Part shown: one piece after another, positions 16,081-24,340 of the stretch
Numbering within the stretch: position 1 is the stretch's first letter
How the letters are laid out: the number at the start of each line of letters is the position of its first letter
Source of the DNA: Longimicrobiales bacterium
GTDB lineage: Bacteria > Gemmatimonadota > Gemmatimonadetes > Longimicrobiales > RSA9
Length of the DNA: 35,033 nucleotides
Assembly: GCA_035461765.1 (NCBI GenBank)
Contig: DATHUY010000111.1
Span: 1 to 35,033, forward strand
Reading direction: 5' to 3'
Program-made: the position numbers and the translations under genes
The notes under the pieces: generated by a model
The model's database searches: none
Told to the model about the DNA's origin: nothing
What the model saw: the letters and a program-made list of their open reading frames with translations, nothing else

Positions 16081-17190
16081 TTGCTACGCGATGTTTTCAT
16101 TTTCCTGAGCGAGAACGCCCTGGCGCGCCGCATGTCCATGTCGGCGCCGGGCGCCCGCACCATGTCGCGCCGGTTCGTAGCAGGCGAGACGGTCGAGGAC
16201 GGACTCAATGCCGCGCGCGCACTCGTCGCACGCGGCTTCTTCGTATCTCTCGACTACCTGGGCGAGTCGGTACGCACGCGTGAGGAGGCCGCAGCGGCGG
16301 CTGACACGTATGTGCGATTGCTCGGACTCATCGCGGCAGACAGCCAGCTCCGCGACCGCGTCAACGTCTCACTCAAGCTCACACAGATGGGCCAGGACGT
16401 CAGAATCCGGAGAGGCGCCGGCGAAACAGCCGCGCGACAGCATGCGGGCCCGGCCGCGCGGCGCCATGCGGCTGAATCCACAGGCGATGCTCTCGACCCG
16501 CTGTGGCCGCGCCCGCCGAAGCACAACACGCCCGAGAACCGCGCCGACTGGGACGTCGAGTTCCTGCGCACCAATGTCAAGCGCGTGCTCGATGCCGCCC
16601 GCACGCATGAGATTTTCGTGCGCTTCGACATGGAGGGCACTCCGCATACGCAGCGGACGCTCGACTTCTTCCGCTCGCTCTGGGAGGAAGGCTACCACAA
16701 TATCGGCATCGTGCTCCAGTCGTACCTGCGTCGCTCCGACCACGACGTCCGTGAAGCCAATCTGCTCGGCGCACGCGTCCGGCTCTGCAAGGGAGCGTAC
16801 AAGGAGCCGGAGGAATACGCGTTCCAGCCGAAGCCGGAAGTCGACGCCAGCTTCGTCGCTCTCATGAAGATGTTGCTCTCCGACGGAAACTTCCCGGGCA
16901 TCGCCACTCACGACCCGGCCATGATCCGGGCAACCCGCGAGTACGCCGCGCAGCACGACCTGCCGCCGTCCGGCTGGGAATTCCAGATGCTGTACGGTAT
17001 CGCCCGCGACGTACAAAACCAGTTGATCGATCAGGGGTACAACCTCCGGGTATATGTCCCGTTCGGAGAGGCGTGGTACCCCTATCTGATGCGACGCATG
17101 GCGGAACGACCGGCGAACGTGCTGTTCGTCGTCAATTCCGTGCTGCGTGAATCCCCGTTCCGGTTTCTCTTCGGCCGGAACGCACGTTAG
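16081..17190 (+). CDS. Proline dehydrogenase
   Basis: A 369-residue monofunctional proline dehydrogenase (FAD-dependent oxidation of proline to pyrroline-5-carboxylate, membrane-associated, feeding electrons to quinone). Family marks include RRFVAGET near the start, VSLDYLGE, SLKLTQMG, VRFDMEG, the FAD/substrate-binding SYLRRSDHD, LCKGAYKEP, GIATHDP and FQMLYGI. The start is TTG at 16081: GGAGG precedes it, and the sequence opens on the family's usual helix; ATG frames further upstream run through the acidic gene. Residues about 107-157 form a Gly/Ala/Arg/Pro-rich insertion that I do not expect in this family. The stop codon TAG lies in the left arm of a palindromic element. No pyrroline-5-carboxylate dehydrogenase is nearby. 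Confidence 0.93.
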   Translation: MLRDVFIFLSENALARRMSMSAPGARTMSRRFVAGETVEDGLNAARALVARGFFVSLDYLGESVRTREEAAAAADTYVRLLGLIAADSQLRDRVNVSLKLTQMGQDVRIRRGAGETAARQHAGPAARRHAAESTGDALDPLWPRPPKHNTPENRADWDVEFLRTNVKRVLDAARTHEIFVRFDMEGTPHTQRTLDFFRSLWEEGYHNIGIVLQSYLRRSDHDVREANLLGARVRLCKGAYKEPEEYAFQPKPEVDASFVALMKMLLSDGNFPGIATHDPAMIRATREYAAQHDLPPSGWEFQMLYGIARDVQNQLIDQGYNLRVYVPFGEAWYPYLMRRMAERPANVLFVVNSVLRESPFRFLFGRNAR

Positions 17191-17354
17191 TGGACTGTCT
17201 CCGAAGTATCGCGAGCACCGGGAGCGCGGATGCGCGCCGCTGGCAGGGAGTGGCGACGACGGCATAGCAGAGCTATTTCGAGGAGCCGCGACGCAGTGTC
17301 CAGCGGCGCGCAGGCGCACTCGAATGCCGCGGAACTTCGGAGACAGTCCACTAA
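17187..17354. mobile_element. MITE-like palindromic element with 21-bp perfect arms
   Basis: Arms 17187-17207 and 17334-17354 are exact inverted copies (left arm starts TTAGTGGACTGTCTCC). Inside, TGCGCGCCGCTGG and CCAGCGGCGCGCA form a second 13-bp perfect pair, and ATAGC-aga-GCTAT (17264-17276) lies at the exact centre, so the 168-bp element is one long imperfect palindrome with no coding capacity. Read as TA-AG...CT-TA style ends, it may carry a TA target duplication, as for IS630/Tc1-type MITEs. It lies between proline dehydrogenase and queE and contains the former's stop codon. Confidence 0.8.
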
Positions 17355-17371
17355 ATCGAACTGGTCGTGAG

Positions 17372-18058
17372 ATGAACGAGCCGGTCGGCAGCGAACGCGA
17401 GTTCCTGCGCATCACAGAGATCTTCCATTCGGTCCAGGGCGAAAGCACCTGGGCCGGGCTGCCGTGTACCTTCGTGCGCCTCACCGGCTGCCCGCTCCGC
17501 TGCAGGTGGTGCGACACGGAGTACGCATTCCATGGCGGAGAGAAGATGTCGCTCGATGCGATCGTTGCACGCGTCGAGGAGATCGGGACGCGACTGGTCG
17601 AGATCACGGGCGGCGAGCCGCTCATCCACAGCAATGCATTCGTCCTCACCACGCGCCTGCTCGACCTCGGCTTCACGGTGCTCGTCGAGACGTCCGGTGC
17701 CATCGATGTCGCACCGCTCGACGCGCGTGCGCACAGGATCATGGACCTGAAGTGCCCCGACTCCGGAGAGTCCGCCCGCAATCTCTGGTCGAACCTGGAT
17801 CACCTCACCGGTCGCGATGAGATCAAGTTCGTCATCGCAAGCCGCGGCGACTACGAATGGGCTCGCGATGTCATCCGCGAGCGACGTCTCGATGTGAAGG
17901 TGAACACCGGAGAGCTGCGCGCACTGCTGATGTCGCCGGTGTGGGAGATGATGGATTTTCAGCAGCTCGCCGACTGGATCCTGCAGGACCGCCTGCCCGT
18001 CCGCTACCAGATCCAGCTGCACAAGATCATCTGGGGCGCAAACGTACCCGGGGTGTAG
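17372..18058 (+). CDS. queE: 7-carboxy-7-deazaguanine synthase QueE
   Basis: A 228-residue radical SAM enzyme that contracts 6-carboxytetrahydropterin to 7-carboxy-7-deazaguanine, on the path to preQ0 and queuosine. The N terminus has the family's SVQGESTWAGLPCTFVRLTGC entry and the [4Fe-4S] motif with Cys40, Cys44 and Cys47 (CPLRCRWCD), followed by LVEITGGEPL. The C terminus ends in the usual QIHK-like helix (YQIQLHKIIWG). The ATG at 17372 lies 17 bases after the palindromic element, which has probably separated it from proline dehydrogenase. queC and queD are not in the window; queG is at 658-1905. Confidence 0.95.
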   Translation: MNEPVGSEREFLRITEIFHSVQGESTWAGLPCTFVRLTGCPLRCRWCDTEYAFHGGEKMSLDAIVARVEEIGTRLVEITGGEPLIHSNAFVLTTRLLDLGFTVLVETSGAIDVAPLDARAHRIMDLKCPDSGESARNLWSNLDHLTGRDEIKFVIASRGDYEWARDVIRERRLDVKVNTGELRALLMSPVWEMMDFQQLADWILQDRLPVRYQIQLHKIIWGANVPGV

Positions 18059-18134
18059 GGAACACACCGACTGCGAGGCCGAGCAATTGTTCAATCGCGA
18101 GCTGCAACAGCCCGCGGTTGAAGCGGGGCTGCCG

Positions 18135-18147
18135 CCCGCCTGGCGGG
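18135..18147. terminator. GC hairpin between convergent genes
   Basis: CCCGC-ctg-GCGGG lies 76 bases after the queE stop and just past the stop of the opposing lipoprotein gene. It has no T-run; it could be a bidirectional stop. Confidence 0.3.
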
Positions 18148-18152
18148 GGCCG

Positions 18153-20465
18153 CTAGAAGCGCTGCGCGCAGTGTGCCGGAAGTCTGAGCAGGTCGAACGT
18201 CTGGCCGGCGGGACGCACTTCGATGCGCTCCACCTCACGAGCCGCCTCGACCAGCTCGGTGAGCAGCTCTTCCATTCCCTCATCCAGAGACTGCGTCGGC
18301 CACGGGCCGCCGTAGAGCTTGTGGGCGACCCAGCGTGCGCCATCCTCCCCGTGCAGGCGCTCCGCGTGCTGCAGTGCGACACCGCGTGCGCGGGCGGCCG
18401 TGGCTTCCGCGACCAGCCGGCGCCGCAGCTGCTCCAGCTCGGCGTTGTGCGCGCCTGCGGGAGCACGGCAGATCCACTCGTCGATGGCGGCGAAACCGCG
18501 CGTGCGTGCCCCGACCAGAGCATCGAGTGCCGCGGCGACGTCCTCGTTGGCCGCGCCGGCCAGCAGGCCGGCGGGCGTGGGCTCCGGCAGCTCGACATCC
18601 GCCATTCCGCGGATCAGATCGAAGGAGTTCTGTGCGCGCGTGCTGCCATAGCTCCGGAGGAACCAGTCGCGCGTCTCGGGATAGAGCGGCGCGACCTCAT
18701 CGAGGATGTTGATGAGCGCGTCGCCGCCGCGTCCACTGATGTCCGGCGGCCGCACCGTCCCGTAGCCGGTGAGCATGTGGTCCTGCACGGATGACAGGTA
18801 GCCGTTCGTCATGCCCTGTGAGGCGAGAGATGCAGCCACGAACCAGTCGACCGCGCGTGCAAAGTTCTCCGCCGGCCGGCGGGCGTGTGCACCGGCGCGA
18901 TCGCCGGCGACGTCAAGTGCCGCGCTCGGGTTCAGGTCACGTACGCGCGCGGCCAGACGGTCGGATCCGCTGCGCAGGGCGCGGTCGCTCGCATAATCAC
19001 CGCGCACCCGGTAGCGACGCAGTGCGACCTGCCAGTCGAGGTCATGCGCGACTTCGTGCGCCATTGTGCCTGCCGAGCTGCCGGGCGGCAGGATCAGCTC
19101 GCGCGAACGTGGGTCGTGCATCGCGAGGGTGCCCGCGCGCCCCACGTCCGAAAAGCGGACCGTCAGTCCGCGCAGGTCCAGCGCCGGCAGCACGCGCTGC
19201 ATGTCCTGCACGGCACGCTCGAGCTGCCCCCGGAAATACGGCCGCCAGTCGGCTGGCACACCTTCCGCAAAACGCACCGCCGCGAAGCCATACCTCTCCT
19301 CGAGCTCGCGCGCGGTCGGGCCGCCGAAGCCCGGGAACCACACGGGGTCCTGCGCGCTCGGGCGCAGCGCCACCGCCGCCCACAGTGCGGAGAGTGACGG
19401 CGCGGCATCGTTCGGCGAGAGACGCTTCAGCTGCGCGAGCGCTGCGACAAACTGCTCTTCCGTCGCCGTCTCGGCGAACGCTTCGCGCCGCGTGCGCTCC
19501 GCTTCAGTGAGCCAGGCCTGCTCGAGCAGCTCGACGCGATACGTCCGGCTCGCGATGGCGACCGGCGCCTGCGGCGGCATGGCCGTGGAATCGGCAATAG
19601 CGGCCAGACGGCGCGCGGCCGCCGGCGCCAGATACGACACGTTCACGTCCGGCTCCTCAGCGAGGTGCGACGTGACGTCGCCGAGCCGTGGCCGCAGCAT
19701 GCGCAGCGTCTGCGCCAGTCGCGGCGCCAGCTCCAGCGCCTCGCGCTCCGCCTCCTCCGACATCACCGCCAGGCCCGGACGCTCCACACGCAGCCAGCGC
19801 TCCGATCGCCACTGCGAGATGGCGCCCAGCGGATCACCATGCACCACTTCCGCCGAACGAAGCAGCCGCGCGACATCGGCGCGCGCAAGCTCGCGATCCC
19901 GGATGAGCGCGGCTGCGCGTGTCGCGAAAAGCGGCGCCTGTGCGGGCAGACTGCCCTCCATCGCTGCCAGCTGATACGCCAGTCGCACCGCCTGCTCGCC
20001 CGCACGCGGATCGCGCGACTCCGTAACTGCGCTTTCGATGAGACTCAAATGATGCCGGCCGAGACCCGGCCAGCTCGGTATGCCCGCGATGCCCGCCCTG
20101 TCGAGCGCGACAGGATCGATCTCGTACGCCTCGCCCGACAGCATCAGTGACAGCAGACCCCACGCCACTTCACGACGCGCCTCCTCAGGCAGGCGCGGAT
20201 CCCGCAACGCGGTCTCGACCAGCCTGAACGGACTGCCCAGCCCGAGTCGCAGCCGCTCCGCATATCCCAGTCCGATCACGGCCTCGTCCGACAGCACCGT
20301 GCCGGTACGCCCATCCTCCACCCAGCCGGCGAACGTCGACCGCCCCTGCTCCAGCTCCCGCCGGACATCCGGCGCGAGACCCGCGTGCTCCGGCCGCCCG
20401 CAGCCGGAGAATGCAGCAGCGCAGGCCAGCGCAATCAGGATCAGGTGGCGTCGAAGGTTCAACAT
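18153..20465 (-). CDS. Large HExxH zinc-metallopeptidase-like lipoprotein
   Basis: A 770-residue predicted lipoprotein: a basic start, hydrophobic helix and lipobox ending at Cys22 (AFSGCG). The first 430 residues are Ala/Arg/Glu-rich and helical, without a family I recognise. Around residue 470 lies GTMAHEVAHDLDWQVA, a HExxH zinc motif (His470, Glu471, His474) with Asp475; a glutamate ligand may be in RRPAENFARAVDWF about 60 residues later. The remainder includes conserved-looking YLSSVQDHMLTGYG. It probably acts in the envelope as a protease, but substrate and family are unknown. It ends opposite queE, about 95 bases away. Confidence 0.8.
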   Translation of the reverse strand: MLNLRRHLILIALACAAAFSGCGRPEHAGLAPDVRRELEQGRSTFAGWVEDGRTGTVLSDEAVIGLGYAERLRLGLGSPFRLVETALRDPRLPEEARREVAWGLLSLMLSGEAYEIDPVALDRAGIAGIPSWPGLGRHHLSLIESAVTESRDPRAGEQAVRLAYQLAAMEGSLPAQAPLFATRAAALIRDRELARADVARLLRSAEVVHGDPLGAISQWRSERWLRVERPGLAVMSEEAEREALELAPRLAQTLRMLRPRLGDVTSHLAEEPDVNVSYLAPAAARRLAAIADSTAMPPQAPVAIASRTYRVELLEQAWLTEAERTRREAFAETATEEQFVAALAQLKRLSPNDAAPSLSALWAAVALRPSAQDPVWFPGFGGPTARELEERYGFAAVRFAEGVPADWRPYFRGQLERAVQDMQRVLPALDLRGLTVRFSDVGRAGTLAMHDPRSRELILPPGSSAGTMAHEVAHDLDWQVALRRYRVRGDYASDRALRSGSDRLAARVRDLNPSAALDVAGDRAGAHARRPAENFARAVDWFVAASLASQGMTNGYLSSVQDHMLTGYGTVRPPDISGRGGDALINILDEVAPLYPETRDWFLRSYGSTRAQNSFDLIRGMADVELPEPTPAGLLAGAANEDVAAALDALVGARTRGFAAIDEWICRAPAGAHNAELEQLRRRLVAEATAARARGVALQHAERLHGEDGARWVAHKLYGGPWPTQSLDEGMEELLTELVEAAREVERIEVRPAGQTFDLLRLPAHCAQRF

Positions 20466-20561
20466 CGAACTTCGTTCTCTCTCAGGGTCCTGGTTCTGCG
20501 AAACGTCGGAAGCGACCCGCTCCTCTTCCTATGAGACGGACGACACGGCGGAAACGTTACA

Positions 20562-20933
20562 TCAGCCACTCTTCTCAGCGGCCTCGCTGACTGCGCGCAG
20601 CAGCCGCGCCCAGACCGGCCGGGCATGTGTAGTATCGCAGCGCTCCGCGGCGCTCATGAAGTTCGCACGCAGGTCGGGCCGTCGCGCCAGGAACGCCCAG
20701 GCCGCCAGGCCGCCCTTCAGCTCGTTGCAGCGCCGGCATGCCGCCACCAGGTTGCCCTCGGAGTCGTCTCCGCCCCGCATGCGCGGTTCGACATGATCCA
20801 GCGTCAGGTCTTCCGGCGCGCAGACTTCGGCGCAGTATACACACTGGTGCCTGTCACGTCTGAGCACCCGCTCCCGCCGGCCTGTCAATGCGTCTCTCGC
20901 TCCCACAACCTTCATACACGCGTGGTTCCCCAT
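20562..20933 (-). CDS. HNH endonuclease domain protein
   Basis: A 123-residue protein with a zinc-bound HNH nuclease fold: CVYC (Cys31, Cys34), DLTLDHVEPRMRGGDDSEGN with the catalytic Asp-His, and CRRCN (Cys66, Cys69) before ELKGG. This is the common stand-alone bacterial HNH type related to McrA-like nucleases. The ATG at 20933 (Met-Gly-Asn-His) has GGGGGAG just upstream; the Met at 20915 is an alternative. The tail after the HNH core (about 75-123) is helical. It is divergent from the CoA-type NUDIX gene; role unknown. Confidence 0.85.
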   Translation of the reverse strand: MGNHACMKVVGARDALTGRRERVLRRDRHQCVYCAEVCAPEDLTLDHVEPRMRGGDDSEGNLVAACRRCNELKGGLAAWAFLARRPDLRANFMSAAERCDTTHARPVWARLLRAVSEAAEKSG

Positions 20934-20986
20934 TTGCTCCCCCGCGGGCGGTCGCGGAGCCGATGCGGCCGTGCTACTCTCCTCCC

Positions 20987-21571
20987 ATGCTCGACGACCC
21001 CCGCATAGCACAGCTCCGCCACGCCTTCGAAAACCGTCCCGCACGGGCCGCCGATCGCGCTCACGAACCGCGCGAGGCAGCCGTCGCCGTGCTCGTACGA
21101 CCCCGCGAATCCCTCGAGGTCCTCCTCATCCGGCGCGCCGAGCTCCACGGCGATCCCTGGTCCGGTCACGTCGCGCTGCCCGGCGGCCGGCGCGACCCCG
21201 CAGACGGCGACCTGCTCGCCACCGCCTGCCGCGAAACCCACGAAGAGGTCGGCATCCACGCCGTTCGCGTCGCCACCTTCATCGGCGCCCTCGACGAGGT
21301 GGCGCCCACCACCCTCAACCTCCCGCCCATCCTCATCGCCCCCTACGTCCTCGCCGTGCCGCCCGACACCAGCGCCACCCCCGACCCCCGCGAGGTGCAG
21401 GCCGCGTTCTGGGTACCCATCTCCGCCCTCAGCGACACCGGCGCCGCCTCCGAGATCCTCATCCACGGCGACACCGGGCCCCTCCGCCTCCCATCTCTGA
21501 CGTACGAAGATTACGTGATCTGGGGCCTGACCTACCGGATCCTCCAGCAGTTCCTCGAAACCGTCGGCTGA
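20987..21571 (+). CDS. NUDIX hydrolase, CoA pyrophosphatase-like
   Basis: A 194-residue NUDIX enzyme. The motif region reads GHVALPGGRRDPADGDLLAT followed by ACRETHEEVGI; the insertion with DGDLLATA before RETHEEVG is the form found in the CoA-specific branch (NudL/NUDT7/8 type), which cleaves CoA and acyl-CoA to phosphopantetheine and 3',5'-ADP. Other marks are VLLIRRAELHGDPWSGHVAL. The ATG at 20987 starts the usual short N-terminal helix. Codons are unusually rich in C-ending choices, like its neighbours. Confidence 0.88.
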   Translation: MLDDPRIAQLRHAFENRPARAADRAHEPREAAVAVLVRPRESLEVLLIRRAELHGDPWSGHVALPGGRRDPADGDLLATACRETHEEVGIHAVRVATFIGALDEVAPTTLNLPPILIAPYVLAVPPDTSATPDPREVQAAFWVPISALSDTGAASEILIHGDTGPLRLPSLTYEDYVIWGLTYRILQQFLETVG

Positions 21572-21744
21572 TTCGAACATCGGCCGAATTCGTGATGGCT
21601 GGCGCGACGCCAGAGTTGCCCCACCCGCCGCGCGATGGCGCCCGGGGCACATTCCACGTCGTGCTGATGGCTGGATGGGATCACCGACCGTGCGGACGAT
21701 GGGTCGGACAAAGGGATGGATGGGACGGGGCGGGACCAGACACA

Positions 21745-21777
21745 CGCCGCCGCCCCGTGTTCAACGGTGCGGCGGCG
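21745..21777. terminator. GC-rich inverted repeat between convergent genes
   Basis: CGCCGCCGC (21745-21753) and GCGGCGGCG (21769-21777) can pair as a 9-bp stem with a 15-base loop. It lies between the NUDIX gene (plus) and clpP (minus), 13 bases beyond the clpP stop. The surrounding 218-base gap has no gene I can see. Confidence 0.4.
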
Positions 21778-21789
21778 CGGACCGGTCGT

Positions 21790-22458
21790 TCAGACGAGCT
21801 CTTCCGCGTGGCGGATGATCTTGCCGACCAGGCCGTACTCGACTGCCTCCTGAGCGCCAAGCCAGAAGTTGCGGCGCGTGTCGTCCTCGATGCGCTCGAC
21901 GGTCTGACCGGTGCGCTCGGCGAACACGCGATTGAGACGCTCGCGCATTTTCAGGATCTCACGTGCCTCGATCTCGACGTCGGCCGCACTGCCTCGCGCT
22001 CCGCCCGCGGGCTGGTGCAGCAGGTAGCGGGTATGCGGCAGCGAGAACCGGCGGTCGGTGGGGACGGCGACGTAGATCAGCGCCCCGGCACTGGCGACCC
22101 AGCCGGTGCCGACCATTCGGACGGGCGAGCGGATGTACTGGACCATGTCGTGGATGGTATCGCCAGACTCGACGTGTCCGCCCTGCGAGTTGATGTAGAT
22201 GGTGATCGGTTCATTGGACTGTGAGTCCATGGCGAGGAGCTGACCGATGACATTGGCGGCGAGCTTCTGATTGACCTCGCCGCTGATGATGAGCGTGCGC
22301 GCCTTGAACAGCAGATTGCGCGTGTCCTCGGTGAGGACGGTTGGCGTGACGCGCGGCGAATCGTCGGGCTGCGCCGGCTGTTCGTCCGGATGCTCCGGGT
22401 CGGGATCCTCCATGGGATCGGGGAACTGGCGCGGCGGGTCGTGCTGGTGGTGTCTCAT
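21790..22458 (-). CDS. clpP: ATP-dependent Clp protease proteolytic subunit
   Basis: A 222-residue ClpP serine peptidase, the barrel chamber partner of ClpX/ClpA-type unfoldases. The catalytic triad is Ser123 (GWVASAGALIYVA), His148 (YLLHQPAGG) and Asp193 (IEDDTRRNFW); YINSQGGHVESG forms the first conserved loop. The first 35 residues are an extra Pro/Asp/Glu-rich tail (PMEDPDPEHPDEQPAQP) with a His-rich start that standard ClpP lacks. GAGGAG lies upstream of the ATG at 22458. It follows the E1 alpha gene by 29 bases on the same strand. The Ser loop (VASAGAL instead of AASMGAF) points to a divergent paralogue rather than the main ClpP. Confidence 0.93.
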   Translation of the reverse strand: MRHHQHDPPRQFPDPMEDPDPEHPDEQPAQPDDSPRVTPTVLTEDTRNLLFKARTLIISGEVNQKLAANVIGQLLAMDSQSNEPITIYINSQGGHVESGDTIHDMVQYIRSPVRMVGTGWVASAGALIYVAVPTDRRFSLPHTRYLLHQPAGGARGSAADVEIEAREILKMRERLNRVFAERTGQTVERIEDDTRRNFWLGAQEAVEYGLVGKIIRHAEELV

Positions 22459-22487
22459 CGTCTCCTCATTATCGACAGTGAACGTCC

Positions 22488-23615
22488 TCAGATTCCATTC
22501 ATGCGTGCGGCCAGGCCCGGCTGCCGGACGCCGGCACTGATGCCGTCGTACTCCGCCGTGGCGGGCGCCGGTGTGCGCGCGTCCCGATCCTGGAGAGCTG
22601 CCTCCGCGGCGACATCCATCTCCATCGCGATCTGCTCCTCGATGGTTTCGAGTCTGCCCCGACTGATACCCTGCCGCACGAGATGTTCTTCATACAGGCC
22701 GATCGGATCGCGCCGCCCCCAGTGCTCGAACAGCGACGCGTCGAACGTCGCGCGTGCCTCGGCCTCGTCATGCGTCGCGTGCCCGCCCATGCGGAACGTT
22801 TCAGCAACGAGCAGCGTAGCCCCGCCGCCGTTGCGTGCGTGATCCGCGGCGAGCCGTGTGGCAGCGAACACATCGAGCACGTTGTTGCCATCGGCGAACG
22901 CGCCGCGCAGGCCGTACATCGCGGGCCAGGCGTCGAAGCCGCCCACCTGGTGCTGACCGAGCTTCGTGCCGAGCGCGACCTGGTTGTTCTGCAGCACGAA
23001 TATGACCGGGACGCGGAGCACACCGGCGAGGTTGAAGCCCTCGTGTACCGCCGCTGTCTTGGTGGCGCCGTCGCCGACCCATGTGAGTGCGACGCGCTTC
23101 TCCCCGCGTTGCTGGAACGCCAGGGCCAGCCCGGTCGACACGGGTACCATGTCGCCGACGTGAGAGATCGGCTGGAGCACGCCGCATGCGAGATCGCCGA
23201 AATGGCCGTCACGACCGCCGTTCGGCCCATCACTCGTGCCGAGGTAGCCGGCGAACATGTGCTGGAGCGGCATCCCCATCTCGTGACACGCGCCGGCATT
23301 GCGGATCATCGGCGCCACGATGTCGCTGTCGCGCTCCAGCGCATGCACGCACCCGACCGTCACCGCTTCCTCGCCCGTTCCGAGCCACGCCTTCGAGATG
23401 ACGCCGCGCCGCACCCATCGCTTCAGCGCGATGTCATGGAGTCGAAAACGCACCATCCCTGCGTACAGCCCGAGGAGGGCATCCTCATCGAGCTCGTCGA
23501 TGACCCGGCGGCGTTCGGCATCGCTGCGCGTGCGCTCCGCGTACTCGTCCACGAGCTGCGGGTCCGGCTTCCAGCCGACGTATTCGGGCGGATCGTAGGG
23601 AGGGTAGCGGCGCAT
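22488..23615 (-). CDS. 2-oxoacid/pyruvate dehydrogenase E1 component, alpha subunit
   Basis: A 375-residue thiamine-diphosphate enzyme of the E1 alpha family. Marks include GTGEEAVTVGCVHAL, GRDGHFGD, the TPP motif GDGATKTAAVHEGFNLAGVL ending in VLQNNQ, and FRMGGHATHDEAEA, which is the phosphorylation-loop-like region. It would pair with an E1 beta chain to decarboxylate a 2-oxo acid and pass the acyl group to lipoyl-E2, but no E1 beta or E2 gene is within the window. The ATG at 23615 is used; a TTG nine bases earlier is possible. Lipoyl-dependent branched-chain or pyruvate substrate cannot be decided. Confidence 0.9.
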   Translation of the reverse strand: MRRYPPYDPPEYVGWKPDPQLVDEYAERTRSDAERRRVIDELDEDALLGLYAGMVRFRLHDIALKRWVRRGVISKAWLGTGEEAVTVGCVHALERDSDIVAPMIRNAGACHEMGMPLQHMFAGYLGTSDGPNGGRDGHFGDLACGVLQPISHVGDMVPVSTGLALAFQQRGEKRVALTWVGDGATKTAAVHEGFNLAGVLRVPVIFVLQNNQVALGTKLGQHQVGGFDAWPAMYGLRGAFADGNNVLDVFAATRLAADHARNGGGATLLVAETFRMGGHATHDEAEARATFDASLFEHWGRRDPIGLYEEHLVRQGISRGRLETIEEQIAMEMDVAAEAALQDRDARTPAPATAEYDGISAGVRQPGLAARMNGI

Positions 23616-23720
23616 GGGCGACAACGTAGCCGCGGCGGGCGTGCTGGAAAAGGAGAACGGCCGGCCATGAAACCGGGCCGCCGCCGATCCGGAAGCCCGG
23701 TGTTGAATGCGACCGGCTCT

Positions 23721-24173
23721 TCAGGCGACGGCCACGACTTCGGTCTCCTGGATGGCACGTCCGACGCGAGCAGCCGTAATATCGAGATCAGCCCGCGATG
23801 GGATCGGTGCATCGGGCATCGGCAGCTGCAGTGCGAACGGCTCGCCTTCACGCACGGGTATGAGGTGGAGATGGAAGTGCGGCACGTCCTGACCACCGGC
23901 CTTCCCGTTTGCGCTGAAGATGTTGATCGCCTGTGCGTCCATGGCGCGCTGGATCCCGGGCGCAATGCGCCGCGCGACCGCCAGGCAGTGAGCCGCCAGG
24001 TCCTCCGGCATGTCGAACAGCGTCTCGTGATGGTCCTTCGTCACGATGAGAGTATGACCCTTGCTCATCGGCTGGATGTCCAGAAATGCCAGTGTCCTGT
24101 CATCCTCGTGGACCAGGCTGACCATCTCCTCCCCGCCGATGATACGGCAGAATACGCAGCTATGCTCGACCAT
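23721..24173 (-). CDS. HIT-family nucleotide hydrolase
   Basis: A 150-residue histidine-triad protein. The triad motif HFHLHLIP is present at about residues 99-106, with FLDIQPMSKGHTLIVTK upstream and the CVFCRII zinc-like start at the N terminus. Members hydrolyse AMP-amides or dinucleoside polyphosphates. The last 40 residues (PMPDAPIPSRADLDITAARV...) extend past the usual HIT end. It precedes the E1 alpha gene by about 105 bases. Confidence 0.92.
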   Translation of the reverse strand: MVEHSCVFCRIIGGEEMVSLVHEDDRTLAFLDIQPMSKGHTLIVTKDHHETLFDMPEDLAAHCLAVARRIAPGIQRAMDAQAINIFSANGKAGGQDVPHFHLHLIPVREGEPFALQLPMPDAPIPSRADLDITAARVGRAIQETEVVAVA

Positions 24174-24340
24174 GTCGCCTCGCTTGACCTGAAATCTCCT
24201 GGTGGTTCCCCCATCACCAACGCAGGATGCGGGCCCGATTCCTGCCCCCGCGGCTACTGGCCGGCGGCGCCGCCGGGCTTAGATTGTCGCGCCGCTGCAT
24301 CGCCCCGTTGCCGCAGGGGCGCGTTACCCCGGAGAGGTGA

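Noticed and set aside
16369-17781. 470-codon minus-strand frame across proline dehydrogenase, the palindrome and queE
   Set aside because: It runs antisense through two well-supported genes and has no domain.
20562-20933. HNH protein as a group II intron or homing element
   Set aside because: There is no reverse transcriptase, intron boundary or interrupted gene; it stands alone with its own start and stop.
20971-22224. 417-codon plus-strand frame
   Set aside because: It is an Arg/Pro-rich shadow of the NUDIX gene followed by sequence opposite clpP.
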